64,000 nt of DNA. Origin: Paramarasmius palmivorus (lineage: Eukaryota; Basidiomycota; Agaricomycetes; Agaricales; Marasmiaceae). Below the pieces are notes generated by a model. The model saw nothing but the letters and a program-made list of their open reading frames with translations. It made no database searches and had not been told where the DNA came from. The position numbers and the translations under genes are program-made. Every line of letters starts with the position of its first letter. Position 1 is the stretch's first letter. Location: assembly GCA_037176845.1 (NCBI GenBank), contig JAYKXP010000052.1, positions 62,001 to 126,000 on the forward strand, in the 5' to 3' direction. This document shows, piece after piece, positions 10,722 to 20,791 of this stretch.

Positions 10722-12233
10722 ATGCAGCGTGCCGCCAAACTCGTATTCTATGGCCACAGAAATTTGACAGAGCTCATCGTCAATGTCGTTCTCGACGCTC
10801 CTTTTGCCTCGTCGTCGTCACCCTTTCTCCAGGAACTCCCAGTAAAAATCGACATTGAACAACGTCCTTCTCTCATACCACCTCACGATGCAGACCTGCC
10901 CATCTGCGTTTTCGACCCTTTCTCAACTCCCCTTGAATCATTACAGATTCACAATCCAAATACTATCCTTGTGTTCACGTCGATACCACCGTGCAACCCA
11001 AAACTATCGCATCCAAACATACGCGCTGTAGACCCAAAGAACATCTTGTTCGTTGACCCGTTACGAGCGCGTGCTGGTCTTGATGCTATTCATGCAGACC
11101 CATCTTCTTCGGCAGCTGTGCAGCGGTACCAAGACGACTTCAATGGTTCTCGGGTGGGGGATGTTACTCGCGCCATTAAATCCTACTTTTCAACTGCCGG
11201 AACTCTCCAGGCCGTCCATAGGAAGAGCAAAATTGCAGAGATAGCTGTTGCGGAGGCAGAGGTTAATCACGTCTTGGATAAAGTTAGCAGTTTGACGACA
11301 GTCGTAGAAGAAAACAGAGCAAAAGTACTCAACGATGTGCTGAAGGACCATCCTGTTCCGCATGCACTCCAAAAAGCAAAGCAAGAGGTAAAGCCTGTAA
11401 TGGACAGGTTGACCTGGTGGAGAATGGTTTGGTCACTGGATGAGATATCCAGTCATGTATCAGATGCCGTCCAACGTGCTTGGTGTAGGGACTTGGAACA
11501 ACAAGTAGGTCCAATTCTGTATTCCCTTGATGCAACCTTCCTGATGCGTTCCCAGCTAATATACTACACTGGAAGTCTATCAACACTACAAACAACGTTG
11601 GAGTCTCATGGCTTCTCTCTCCTGCCTTCACCTGAGAACTACCCCTTCCCAACACCGTCGCCGTTCTTCTCCCCAGTCTTGCATAATTCCCTTCTCCAGA
11701 AAACTCACTCGCCGACATACCCTTTAAAAGTGTCCTCACTTACACCACCCATCACTACACGACGTAACCAAATCATACAGTACCCTACAACGCGCCTTCA
11801 TCTTGCTGGACAGCAGTCCGCACTTGGAATTGGTGCATCCATCGCTTCTGGTGTCGGACTATCTTGGGCAGCATGGATCGGCTCTCTCAACCTCACGCTT
11901 CCAATAATACACCATGTAAACGATCCCGCAACAGCCTTGGGCTTTGGCTTGCTCACAGCTGCAGTCGGTGTACGATGGGGCCAGGGAAAATGGGAAAGGG
12001 CTAAGAAGAGATGGTGGGAAGACTGGGATCGTGTTGGTGAAGGTTTAGAGCGGGATATTAAAGGCACGCTGGAGAACGTGCTTGATGATAATGTCCTGGG
12101 CGTGCCTCGGAGAGCTTGTAAGGGGCTTGAGGCCCTGGCAAAAGAAAGGAAGGAATTAATTGAATCTAGAAGAGAGGAGTTGGAACTGGATGGAGCGTCC
12201 GTTAAGAGCGATGTTGCTAGAAGTAAGGACTAG
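10722..12233 (+). CDS. Mmc1-like mitochondrial inner-membrane protein
   Basis: Single long exon, stop TAG at 12231-12233. The protein shows VNHVLDKVSSLTTVVEENRAK, WWRMVWSLDEISSHV, a middle part rich in Pro, and two hydrophobic segments near the C-terminus (GIGASIASGVGLSWAAWIGSL; ATALGFGLLTAAVGVRWG), then a charged helical tail (WERAKKRWWEDWDRVGEGLE). This resembles the fungal Mmc1 family, reported as a mitochondrial membrane, dynamin-like protein; I recall the family, and the match is by eye. The first ATG in frame is 10722 (MQRAAKLVFYG). The frame is open upstream to 10647 without another ATG, so a spliced 5' exon cannot be excluded: ATG 10645 opens MCHMLTSGFQSAV in another frame. Head to head with MGA2. 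Confidence 0.7.
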   Translation: MQRAAKLVFYGHRNLTELIVNVVLDAPFASSSSPFLQELPVKIDIEQRPSLIPPHDADLPICVFDPFSTPLESLQIHNPNTILVFTSIPPCNPKLSHPNIRAVDPKNILFVDPLRARAGLDAIHADPSSSAAVQRYQDDFNGSRVGDVTRAIKSYFSTAGTLQAVHRKSKIAEIAVAEAEVNHVLDKVSSLTTVVEENRAKVLNDVLKDHPVPHALQKAKQEVKPVMDRLTWWRMVWSLDEISSHVSDAVQRAWCRDLEQQVGPILYSLDATFLMRSQLIYYTGSLSTLQTTLESHGFSLLPSPENYPFPTPSPFFSPVLHNSLLQKTHSPTYPLKVSSLTPPITTRRNQIIQYPTTRLHLAGQQSALGIGASIASGVGLSWAAWIGSLNLTLPIIHHVNDPATALGFGLLTAAVGVRWGQGKWERAKKRWWEDWDRVGEGLERDIKGTLENVLDDNVLGVPRRACKGLEALAKERKELIESRREELELDGASVKSDVARSKD

Positions 12234-12275
12234 GAATACATTATTTGCAAATAGATATATGTGTGCAGTACATTA

Positions 12276-13371
12276 CTATGGTGGAGATTTCGGTGACGAT
12301 TCAGGACCTGCCACTATGATTTTGGGAATCTCATGCACCTCATGGCTTGTTTCTCCTACGGCCCCAGATCTCCGTCTTGCCTCTTCGTAGTCATCATCGC
12401 TATCATCATCTCCAATCCCAAACAACTCTTCCCGCTCATCCCACACGTCTTTCAGTCTATTTTCAACTTTTGTCTGATTCTTTGCGGGAGATTGTGTTGC
12501 CCGTGAAGATTGTATTGGCGTTTGTGGCTGCCTGCGTTGGTATGACATGGGCAATAATTGGGTTCCAGAAAGGACCAGTTCATCATCGGCATTTAAATCC
12601 TCGTCTTCATCAGAGACCGGGTCGTCAGTGTCCAGCGGCCGGTATAGTCTTGCAATCTAAGTGCAAAGATCAAACGACGCATTGCCACACCAACGTAAAT
12701 AGTACACACCTCTCTCCTATGTCGATAGTATTTCTCAGCATGAAAGGCTGTGTAAAGCCCGATTGAAGAGCCGAGGAGGTTGGCCTGATCACCCACTAAA
12801 TGAAACGTTCTCCGCAGTCTCTGGAGGGCACAGGACATACCACAATATCACCCATCTGAAATTCCTTGTACTGTATTTCCGAGTTAGAGCCAAACGCGAG
12901 GAAATCAATAACATGCTCACCGGCAACAGTGACTGCACAAATTCAGATAGAATGCCGCCGCAGAGAAAGCACACGAAAAGTGTTGTTAGCACTCCAAAGT
13001 ACCTCCAGAACCATATCCGTCTTGCGTCCCTGTAGTGCCACAGACGTCAGTGCATATCCTACTTGAGGAGAAACACTCACTCGTCGACATCTATAATGAA
13101 ATAGAACACAAAAGTTGCCAGCCAAAAGCATATGAAATGGAGCAACTTGTCATTCAGCGGCAGCGAATGAGAAAAGTTTGTGAAACCCAGAAAGGCCAAG
13201 GAGATCATAACCAAAGTCGTGAATAATATAAACCACTAGGTGCCAAAGCCATACATCAGCCAAAGTTTTCGGGTGTTAACAAGATGGGTGGAGGATACAG
13301 ACAGGCCGTATTCGAAGACGGAGGGGATTATCGTAGCCGTTTGGTGAAATTCTCAGCCGGTAAGATTTCAT
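12276..13371 (-). CDS. VanZ-like family membrane protein
   Basis: Seven small exons join in frame to a protein of about 230 aa. It starts MKSYRLRISPNGYDN, then a membrane helix WFILFTTLVMISLAFLGFTN, then SHSLPLNDKLLHFICFWLA, FYFIIDVDE, a second core FGVLTTLFVCFLCGGILSEFVQ, LLPYKEFQMGD and NLLGSSIGLYTAFHAEKYYRHRRE. The D-K-x-x-H-F and G-x-x-x-E-x-x-Q patterns are those of VanZ-like domains, first described next to bacterial glycopeptide-resistance genes. Fungi carry a conserved version of unknown function. The C-terminus is acidic and disordered (EELFGIGDDDSDDDYEEARR). All introns are GT-AG, 45-60 nt. Convergent with the Mmc1-like gene, only 42 bp apart. Confidence 0.75.
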
Positions 13372-16244
13372 TACTGTCCTGGAGAACCTGTGAAAGAGCC
13401 TGCCAAGGTCGGAGGCTCCTTGAAGTGACATTTTGCCAATGCGTCCGGTGGTGGTCGATGGGAGCTCGAGAGTTTGTTTCGTCAGCATCAGTCGTCGGCC
13501 GAAGCGTGACACATTCATTTGACACTCGTACCACTACTTTCACTCTACCATCGCCTTGTTTTTCCATCCCACCGAGGACTGTTTTACACCGAGGACCAGA
13601 AACAAACGCTCAAGGATGGTTCAAAAATGATCTGCCATGCATTTACGGTCTAGCAACCTCAATTTTCGATCTTCATGGAGCAAATAATCCTCACAGATCA
13701 GGGACACATCAATGATTTGTGTAGACGTTGAATGGTCATCTGTTAGGAGACAGCATGGGAGCAAGCATAATTATCTGTCGCGCGTTGACAGACTCCAACT
13801 TACATGGTACGTATCATACGGAGTATCCCGCATGGATCGGTTTTACGAGCACCGGACGAGCACAGACTAATTCCGAGTGAGGCGGGACGTGTCGGGACAA
13901 TATCGGGACGGCAGATGAACAGCGAAACGGTTGATTGAATTCTAAAGTGGGTCCTGTAACATCCATTCACAAACTGAGTTGTTTGATGCGTTACAGATCA
14001 AGTTGCTGCAAAGAAACTACGCGAGTACAAGGACCCACATCAATCGCGAAAAAGGTCAGGCTGAAGGTCGCGCCTTGAACCTTCTTCTCTTCCAGATCAA
14101 CGCCTGGGCTTCACGTCAAGCAATGCAGTTATGTTGCCTGCGAAATGGACTTTGGCGTTCTCGGGCTCGACTGGGCACATCAGTCCATCTTGACAAGCGC
14201 CGGTACCATCGTGAAGGCGAATTACCGTTTTGCCTTCGGTCTTCCGTGATTCTGGATGACAGGGTGACACGGGACGAGCGATGCTTACCAGCCTATCTGA
14301 CCAGGGTACCTGGTCCCTAGGTTAGTCGGTCTATAGTTGCTGCCTGTACTCTGAGCCTGATTCACCTAAAGGACTCTGGGGCTTATCGTGACGCCGGATG
14401 CCCGTATACAGCACTTCTACAATACTACAGCCTACATTGACGAATATACCCGGACAGTCGTGACCCTACCAACGCTTAGCGATTAGTCGTAATCACGCGG
14501 GAGAAGAGTTCGAAGCGAGTCTACGCCGCTCTACCGCGCTTTGGCAACTCCATACATTTACCATACATCCAAACTCACGAATTGGCGTCTGATCGTTCAT
14601 TCGTGTGCCAAAAGTTGCAGCCTAGGAGAGTACACCACTGTCCGATACAATGACCATCTTGAATTATCTACCCTGCTCTGCGCACTGTCAATCGTGCTTT
14701 GCGCCCATTCCCGCCCTGAACCACAATTCACTCCGAGTCCGAATGTCCACGGACTGCACATAATCCCCGATCAAGGTTCGGTAAGAGAAGTGTCACCATC
14801 CCGCATCCACGTTTCCGAGCATTTCCTCGACGAGCGTTCAGGGTTCCTATGCACAGGGTACATACAAGGTGCCTGTGGATCCGCCAAGCGTATCGAAAGA
14901 TCAAAATAATCGATTAATCCTTGATGCACTGCTCAAACGTCTGGAGAAGGCTCTGTGAGCACCGGCGGCAGCAAAAAAGGCTCTGAAGCTCGTTCCACGC
15001 TTCGGTGTCGTTGGCAGAGCAGGGCCTCGACCACATCTAAAGGTTCAAGCGTGATACTCCACTCTTAATACCCATCATCTTAAGAGTGTGTTGACCAACA
15101 TGCCTACTGATTCATTGGCGTCCTTCCAGAAAGCAAGATCTCCTGAAGGGTCTATGGTGGGAGAACGTGCTATCTTCGGACGGTTCTAAAGTAAGTATGT
15201 TGTGGCCTAATTTTCGTGCGCAGTTCCCTGACTCAAGGTTGACGTGTTGACAGATTGTATGATCTGTTATACAGTATACCTATACCGGTTATATTCTGTG
15301 TTGGAGCATACTGAGCGTCTTACTTCACGATATTATCATCCTCTGGTCATACCTTGTCATCGGTCACATCATCCCATGAATCTGCAACGAAACTTTGTAT
15401 TCTACATGGTTTGCCTCCCTAGAACCACATCCTATACTCCAAGTTATCGATAACAGATAAGTTCATCGTTCTCGAAGACGAAGCGCGAAGAGCTCCTCGG
15501 TCTCATATAGCTTAATATCCCTGTTCTGGCATGTTTACAGCTCCCGAAAGGAAGATCTTATGCAGTGCGAGGTCCAGAAAGTGGACGGATTCTGACATAC
15601 TCTGGTCATGGGGCCCAACTTGGGTGTATAGAGTTTGGACTGGGGGTGGCTTGATCAAACATAGTTGAATGGTTCACCGTGCTCCAACAGGTAGCACTAA
15701 TGATACAGTACTTAGGACCACCTGTGACTGCCTTCTCCTATGCTCGGTCCTTCGATTGAATGTATGTGAAAGGCCATCCATGTAGAAAGTATGTCCTCTT
15801 GACATATCATCTCCTAACTTACAAAACCAGCGACCACGTTTGGCTAACGTACTACGATAGTATTCTCACGTCTGTAGAGCTGAATCCTCGGATCAGAGGT
15901 TTTGATATGGGAAGCGCGACTGTCTGGAATATGTAAAAACACAGAGATCATTATCTGTCTAGATAACAAAAGCGGCTATATCTATCTGTAAGATACAAGA
16001 GAAGCACGCGCTCAACTTGTTGCAGGAACCCCCGACAATCCCAGTAACCAGTCGCGGGGATATGAGAGCAATGGGAGTTGATAGTTCCTTGGTAGGTAAA
16101 AATGAGACTGAAAGGAAATAAGCGGGCGCGAACACACATACATAAATTATCTGACACAAGAATAGAATATGTAAGTCTGTTAATGAGCGTAAGGACCTGT
16201 CAGTCGATGGTTAATCCTGACAGTTCCAAAGTCCTACCTAGAAC
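13372..16244. other. Gene-poor interval
   Basis: About 2.9 kb, the longest gap of the window. It is full of stops in all frames, and the few frames (13979-14320, 14541-14909) show no domain-like pattern. On the minus strand about 14240-14100 there is a 47-codon open stretch containing DGTGACQDGLMCP, possibly a decayed gene fragment. A perfect inverted repeat sits at 15060-15088. No transposon ends recognised. Confidence 0.55.
15060..15088. repeat. Perfect 9-bp inverted repeat (hairpin)
   Basis: cactcttaa and ttaagagtg are separated by 11 nt. In intergenic DNA; no T-run or gene end next to it, so not called a terminator. Confidence 0.5.
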
Positions 16245-17444
16245 CTAGAAAGTTGCAGCCTCATGCGAATATTCTAACTCGCGGGCAAAGAAGGTATCAT
16301 CCTTATTGAGACCGAAGGCAAAGTTGACGTTGAGCTGTGTGTCCATTTCCCAGTTTTCACCACCGAAGGCATTCTGGGAGTCGGCATCTTCGTGCGAGCT
16401 GCAGCTTCCGGCAGCGAAAACCATCGGAAGGAAGTGTTCAGGGGTGCTGAAAGTGGCAGGTTGTTCATTCAATGCGGGCTCCACATGAGGCGGATAAGAA
16501 CGTACGGGTTACATTTCACAAAGTGGGGATGTTTCAGAAGCCTGCAAAGCGCACTGCCGAGCTGAGGGCCAGAGTTACGAGTAACACATTCCTTCATGCT
16601 GAGCGAGAAATCGGCGGCAAACTTGTCAATAGGCTTAGTACGAGTGACGGTGTCTTGGTAGAAGATGATTCTGTGCCAGGAGACGGTATACAGGTTGTGG
16701 ATTCCACCGCCAGAACCAATGATTAAGATCCTCTCATTCCTCAATGAGCGCAGCGCCTTGCCCATCTTGAGGTGGAAATGCGGATCAAATCGTCCATTGA
16801 CGGACATTACAGTCATAGGAGGACACGTCTTGTAGTCAGGATACATCCAGCGGAGTGGAATCATCACATCCTGATGCCAGATAGCCTGTACGACGGTTCA
16901 AAATTAACACCGGGCGCTTGTGACAGGATACAGACGAGCAATTCACCGTGCTGTTCAGGTTCGCGTTAACGCCTGCTCCGCGGAGGGTGTCACGGCAGCG
17001 CGTTGCCAGTTCAACATTCGAGTTGATTTGGTATTGTGTATACCATTCTTTTGGGAATATCAGTAGATGTAGACGCGGGGGTAAATCATCACGTACCCAT
17101 GATCTCGTCGGGAACGAAAGCCACAAAGTCCTTGTCGGGATGAGGATTCGATGAAACTGAATCGGCAAGTGAACAACCAAGCTTATGTTCTACGATTACG
17201 ACCTACTCTCGATGGTATCCAACGGTGTCTCCCAATGAGCAGCTAAAAAGACAGAGTCAGGCTCTTTCATGGACAAGCCGAGGGGGCTCTTACCCATCCA
17301 GACAATGCCAGTAATGTTTTGCGCTCTTGCATATTCGCCAATTCTAGTGTAGAAATCTGTCGTAGGTGTTGCATCTACTAGTGTTCTGGGCGAACCGTGT
17401 GACACGAAGAACGCTGCGACAGGTTTGTTGGTCGTTCCAGGCAT
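16245..17444 (-). CDS. LigB-type extradiol ring-cleavage dioxygenase (DODA-like)
   Basis: Non-heme Fe(II)/Zn enzyme family that opens catechol rings between a hydroxylated and a neighbouring carbon (4,5-DOPA dioxygenase/LigB). The N-terminus AAFFVSHGSPRTL holds the first metal His. After an intron MAAHWETPLD gives the His-Trp-Glu motif. Later, IWHQDVMIPLRWMYP corresponds to the family's DHGxxxP region, GSGGGIHNL carries another conserved His, and TPEHFLPMVFAAG the C-terminal one. Introns (about 45-70 nt) lie near 17293-17243, 17207-17160, 17097-17049, 16946-16887 and 16512-16450. The last is best opened at gtacgt to keep frame (CNP+TPEHF). Family members act in betalain, gallate and aromatic catabolism; substrate here is open. 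The DHG motif is replaced by WHQD. Confidence 0.82.
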
Positions 17445-18106
17445 GTTGGTTGGCGAAGCTCGAGTCTAACGATACTATGAGAGGTGTTGAGTTCATCGTT
17501 GCTCATTGCCCTCGATATTTACACAGCGGACTTCGGAGTGGAGACTGGGGTACAGAACGGAGACGGGGAGTTGAGGAGAGGGTGCAAACAGAGCCTGTAC
17601 CCCACTTTCACCCGCTCGACCCACTTCACCCTTGTTGTAAACGACGACCAGGCATGGTAAAAAGGCTCAAGTCCTTTCATACGAGAAGATCCCGGCCCCA
17701 TTCTTCTGCCACCGAGCAGGGAAAAATAGACACATTTAGCAGCAAAGGAACCTAATCAAGATCCTAAGGCTAGTGAGTTGAACTGGGAGTTGGGCACAAG
17801 TGCCAGCACATTCCTCACATAGGGGCGCGAGAAATTATTACTCAGCCGTCGGCACCGGCCAGGCACAAAATTTTTTTATCCTTCTCCGTTCTTGTCAGGA
17901 ATTCCGGAGGCACTCAACGCTTTTCTTGCAACTTTCTCTTCCAATGGGCTTGAAATATGACTTTAGGACTCCGATGACGCTACATTGTGCGGTATACTTA
18001 AACCCACTATTTTTTGAGCCCGAATTGGCATCGCTCGAGTCCAATCACTCATCTCGTACCAGCCTCTGCTTCGTCCCTCTTGCGATAACTAATAACCTGG
18101 TACTCG
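17445..18106. other. Intergenic: divergent promoter region
   Basis: About 660 bp between the LigB gene and the aldose epimerase, which diverge. No gene or repeat seen. Confidence 0.5.
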
Positions 18107-19662
18107 ATGCGACCCTTCGGTTTTTCTCTGGCTTTATCGCTTCTGTACTTTTCGGGCATTTATGGCTCATTTATTCCGCCTCTCAAGAAGGCTGAGCCCT
18201 ATGGCAACGCCAACCAAACTGCATTGCAGGAATTCACTATCAGTGCTGGTTCTATCAAAGCTACTTTTCTACCTTACGGGGCTACATTGAAGGTGCGTCA
18301 TTCGACGATCTAGCGATTATTAGACTTATAATAAATATAGAACCTTTGGGTGACAGACCGGTGGGGTCAAGCTCGTGATATCGCGCTAGGTTACGATGAC
18401 CCAGTAAGTATTTTCCATGCAGGATATTCGAATGCTACGGCTAATCATAATCATTACCAATAGGCCCTGTATATGCAGCCTACTACTCACGCTCCTCGAT
18501 TTGGAGTGCAAATAGGGTACGCGATCAAGCATAGTGTTTAACCATCAACTCGGTCTTATCACCGTGCCAATACAGACGTACTGCTGATCGGATGAATTCG
18601 ACTTTTGAGGTGGATGGCGTGACATATCATGCCCTCACCAACCTACACCCTACAGAAGACCCACAACTTAATTTGACTTTTCATGGAGGCGAGGGCTTCG
18701 ATTACAGAAACTGGACTGTTGTAAAGCATACCAAAGATACACTCGTCCTGAATTATTTCTCCCCTAACGGAGAAGCAGGCTATCCCGGTGACGTCGATTT
18801 CTGGGTTATTCACACCGTAAAGGCACCCGCAACATGGCACATCCAGATGTGGGCTTCGGCATCCCAGTAAGTCGTCTAATTGATCCTGTCGTCCTTCGAC
18901 GATCCTATTGAATTTTCTTATCAGAAATACTCCGCTCTTACCTACCAATCATCCCTATCTTCAACTGAACGCTTTCAACGCTTCAGAAAGAGGATCATTA
19001 TCGCAGACATTCTACATGAAGAGCCATCGGTATCAAACAACAGACGAGAATCTCCTGTGGAACGGCACTATTGATGAGCTGGCTCCCGGAAGCCCTGCAG
19101 ATTTTTACAGCAAGCCGAAATCGATCTCGGATGGGTTTTGGGATGCTAAATTCTGTGGTGATAATTGCACCGGTAAAGTCTTGCTTTTTGGCCAAAAGTA
19201 AGTGCCCTAATTGAGTGTACGACGAATAGGATATGACGCATTGTTCATCTACGACACGCCGCACACGCGCGATGAAGTCGTTGCATCCCTTTGGTCTGAG
19301 GACTCGGGTATTCGGTATGTCCATATCCTCTCTCTCAAATACATTATGCTGACCGTTTAACAGCCTGGATATGAGCACGGACCAACCTTGCATTGCTTTC
19401 TACACCTGCGGCGAGCTCAAGAATAACACTGCTCCAAGAAAGGCCGCCCATGGTGGGGGCTACTACGACCAGTACAACTGTGTATGTCAGACTTGCTACA
19501 TCATCCCTTACACTCGTTTTCTCATAGATTCAACAGGTTTTATTTGAGCATCAAGGTTACGGGGATGCTCTCCATCTCCCACAGCTGGATCAAAACCCTA
19601 TCTACGGGCCAGGTCGAGACTTTACGGGAGAGATTACTTACGCTTTCAGCGTACTACAATAG
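18107..19662 (+). CDS. Secreted aldose 1-epimerase (galactose mutarotase)
   Basis: Interconverts alpha and beta anomers of aldoses. The start MRPFGFSLALSLLYFSGIYG is a signal peptide, so the enzyme likely acts outside the cell on sugars released from biomass. Family marks: ATFLPYGATLK, LALGYDDP-like region, THAPRFGVQIGRTADRM, LTFHGGEGFDYRNW, the catalytic His region NHPYLQLNAF (exon from about 18925), and the Glu of EHQGYGDALHLPQL near the end. Seven short GT-AG introns keep frame; stop TAG at 19660-19662. Length about 400 aa, normal for the fungal secreted branch. Confidence 0.88.
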
Positions 19663-20791
19663 ATTTCAATCAGAAAAATACCCATTAGAATGTTCAATAA
19701 GCATATAATATCACCCGTAATATTCCTCGGTTTGATACAACTCGGTGTGATGAAGGCCGCTGTTTTCAGTAAGATGACCAAAAGGTCAAAAAAAAAGGAT
19801 TGTAAAGGGTGCCACGCGTACTGAATTGACAGAGTGGGGCGCCGTTTACAGACGCTGACCAGTATCGAGCTTGGATTGGCCAGGGATCGTATCGGAACTG
19901 CAAGGAACCCACAATTGAGTATTGCACCAGCATGTACTTACCATGGGTTACACGAAGTCCGAGGAGCGGGAGGCACCGGATTATTCACACAACCCCGTGA
20001 GCCTGCGCAGACGCCCAACCCGACGTGTCAAGTTTCAACATTGAACAATGGAATCCCACCACCTGCCATCTATGTTCATCACAACATCTCTTCCTAGAAT
20101 TGAAGCTGGGTGCCCGGGAAATATAGTGGCCAAGAGGCCATTGAGGTGAGGATCCCGGCCAGCTGTTCACGATATCGTTGACGACCCTTCATTAGATAGT
20201 TTGTACAATGTAGTAGCCTGAGGGTGTCCTAGGAGGTCATGGTGTAGAATGCACAACTCAACTTGGATTGTCGGGTTCATTCAGAGATACTTCGGCCTGA
20301 GGTGGATCTTACTATATTCGCTTCTTCAATTTGCCAACGTCAAGATCTCATTAACTCCTACTTTCACGGACGCCCATTTTGGCCTGCGCTCCGAAAATAT
20401 TGATCCTCCTGGATCATATGGAGCTTCGTTTCCGAGCACTTGAAGGATTGCCCTGTCGAACCCATGTCAATCAACGCGCCCTTGTCAGTAACTACTCCGA
20501 GTTGCAAGTCCAGCTGTGCATGATAATCTCTATTCAGTCACGGCAGAATCCCTTCTTTGGAAGCAAGGACACCTCTATCTAAATCCCTTCAACCTGGAAA
20601 CCGCGCAAAACAAAAATAGCGAAACCTTCCGAAAATCTTTGACTGATGCAGTGTATGAATCTCCTTATGGATGCCGTATTCTAGGTGCTTATAATGATAA
20701 CCACTGCTGTAAGAACTATTAACGACTCCTCTCCCCTGCATTAGCTCCCCGCCTGGCAAGCTACTTTGCAAGTCAATCACCAGGAGCTACC
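19663..20791. other. Intergenic, about 1.1 kb
   Basis: No convincing gene. On the minus strand about 20465-20330 a 46-codon open stretch (GFDRAILQVLGNE...) could be a gene fragment, but it has no start and no partners. Confidence 0.5.

Noticed and set aside
12276..13371. Recent bacterial origin of the VanZ-like gene
   Set aside because: About seven introns and neighbour-like base composition argue against recent transfer.
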